From: QNZT01 sp964651755
GTDB lineage: Bacteria > Campylobacterota > Campylobacteria > Campylobacterales > QNZT01
Direction of reading: 5' to 3'
Assembly (NCBI GenBank): GCA_964651755.1
Contig: CAZYZD010000028.1
Location: 1 to 22,888 of the forward strand
Length of the DNA stretch: 22,888 bases
Part shown: positions 22,783-22,888 of the stretch, one piece after another
Layout: the number at the start of each line of letters is the position of its first letter
Numbering within the stretch: the first letter of the stretch is position 1
Made by a program: the position numbers and the translations under genes
The notes under the pieces: generated by a model
The model's input: the letters and a program-made list of their open reading frames with translations, nothing else
Databases searched by the model: none
Told to the model about the DNA's origin: nothing

Positions 22783-22888
22783 CTTGTATCATCTCCTTTG
22801 GAACTGTTATATTGTATCTTTTATCCAATACTCCACCTTTAATAATAGCTCGTTTTCCACTTCCAAGTTCTATATTAGTGCGATCTAT
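22763..22888 (-). CDS. C-terminal end of AbiEi-like antitoxin/repressor (partial)
   Basis: Forty-one codons are open from the window edge to a TAA at 22763-22765. The segment GSGKRAIIKGG, followed closely by DKRYNITVPKE, resembles the C-terminal part of AbiEi/DUF6088-type antitoxins, which carry an N-terminal winged helix (outside the window). The 20-base overlap with the AbiEii start is the usual AbiE operon arrangement and implies translational coupling. The family call relies mainly on this context. Confidence 0.7.
   Translation of the reverse strand: MDRTNIELGSGKRAIIKGGVLDKRYNITVPKEMIQDEQLLF

Noticed and set aside
1..22888. CRISPR array, insertion sequence or rRNA genes
   Set aside because: No spaced direct repeats, transposase motifs or rRNA-like sequence were seen.

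Overview
The window looks like a chromosomal segment from a Campylobacterota (epsilonproteobacterial) genome, probably a free-living Sulfurimonas/Sulfurovum-type relative. The basis is AT-rich DNA, Campylobacterota-type protein sequences (for example a long TrmB with an HFPVPWDKKPHRR motif), and the order rluD-like, FnIII lipoprotein, trmB, ftsE, ftsX, M23/EnvC-like, pyrH, rpoZ, spoT, tyrS, flavin oxidoreductase, amidase next to a divergent rodA. From memory this matches the Cj1269c-Cj1282 region of Campylobacter jejuni. The genus assignment is inference.

Layout. Positions 1-59 hold the last residues of a plus-strand gene, probably an outer-membrane beta-barrel. It converges on, and overlaps by 4 bases, an RND efflux pump gene (56-3136, minus). 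A 354-base regulatory-looking gap follows (3137-3490), with a long imperfect inverted repeat, an 11-bp tandem repeat, a hairpin and TATAAT boxes. Next come a SUV3-like RNA helicase (3491-5077) and a PAS-PAS-GGDEF-EAL protein (5127-7244). From 20355 down to 7311, twelve minus-strand genes are packed with overlaps or very short gaps: rRNA pseudouridine synthase, FlpA-like lipoprotein, TrmB, FtsE, FtsX, EnvC-like LytM protein, PyrH, RpoZ, SpoT, TyrS, NMO-like flavoenzyme and a periplasmic amidase. The only gap above 30 bases (14210-14293) carries a 14-bp palindrome and a -10-like box upstream of pyrH. rodA (20376-21488) is divergent, with 20 bases between start codons. A CAT-anticodon tRNA gene (21537-21613) closes the conserved core.

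Beyond the tRNA the character changes. There is a small decayed gene (about 21646-21782), then an AbiEii-type nucleotidyltransferase toxin (21859-22782) preceded by the C-terminal end of its AbiEi-like antitoxin, which runs off the window. This looks like an accessory defence/toxin-antitoxin module placed next to a tRNA.

How the genes fit together. FtsE/FtsX, a LytM protein that has lost the metal-binding residues of a real endopeptidase, a zinc amidase with a probable autoinhibitory segment, and RodA form a peptidoglycan synthesis and splitting set. Genes for translation and the stringent response (tyrS, trmB, rluD-like, spoT, rpoZ, pyrH) are interleaved in the same cluster. I found no CRISPR array, insertion sequence, rRNA or convincing GC-rich intrinsic terminator. 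I see no clearly undescribed system; the most open points are the RND upstream region, the start-site arrangements of spoT and rluD/rodA, and the tRNA-proximal accessory junction.
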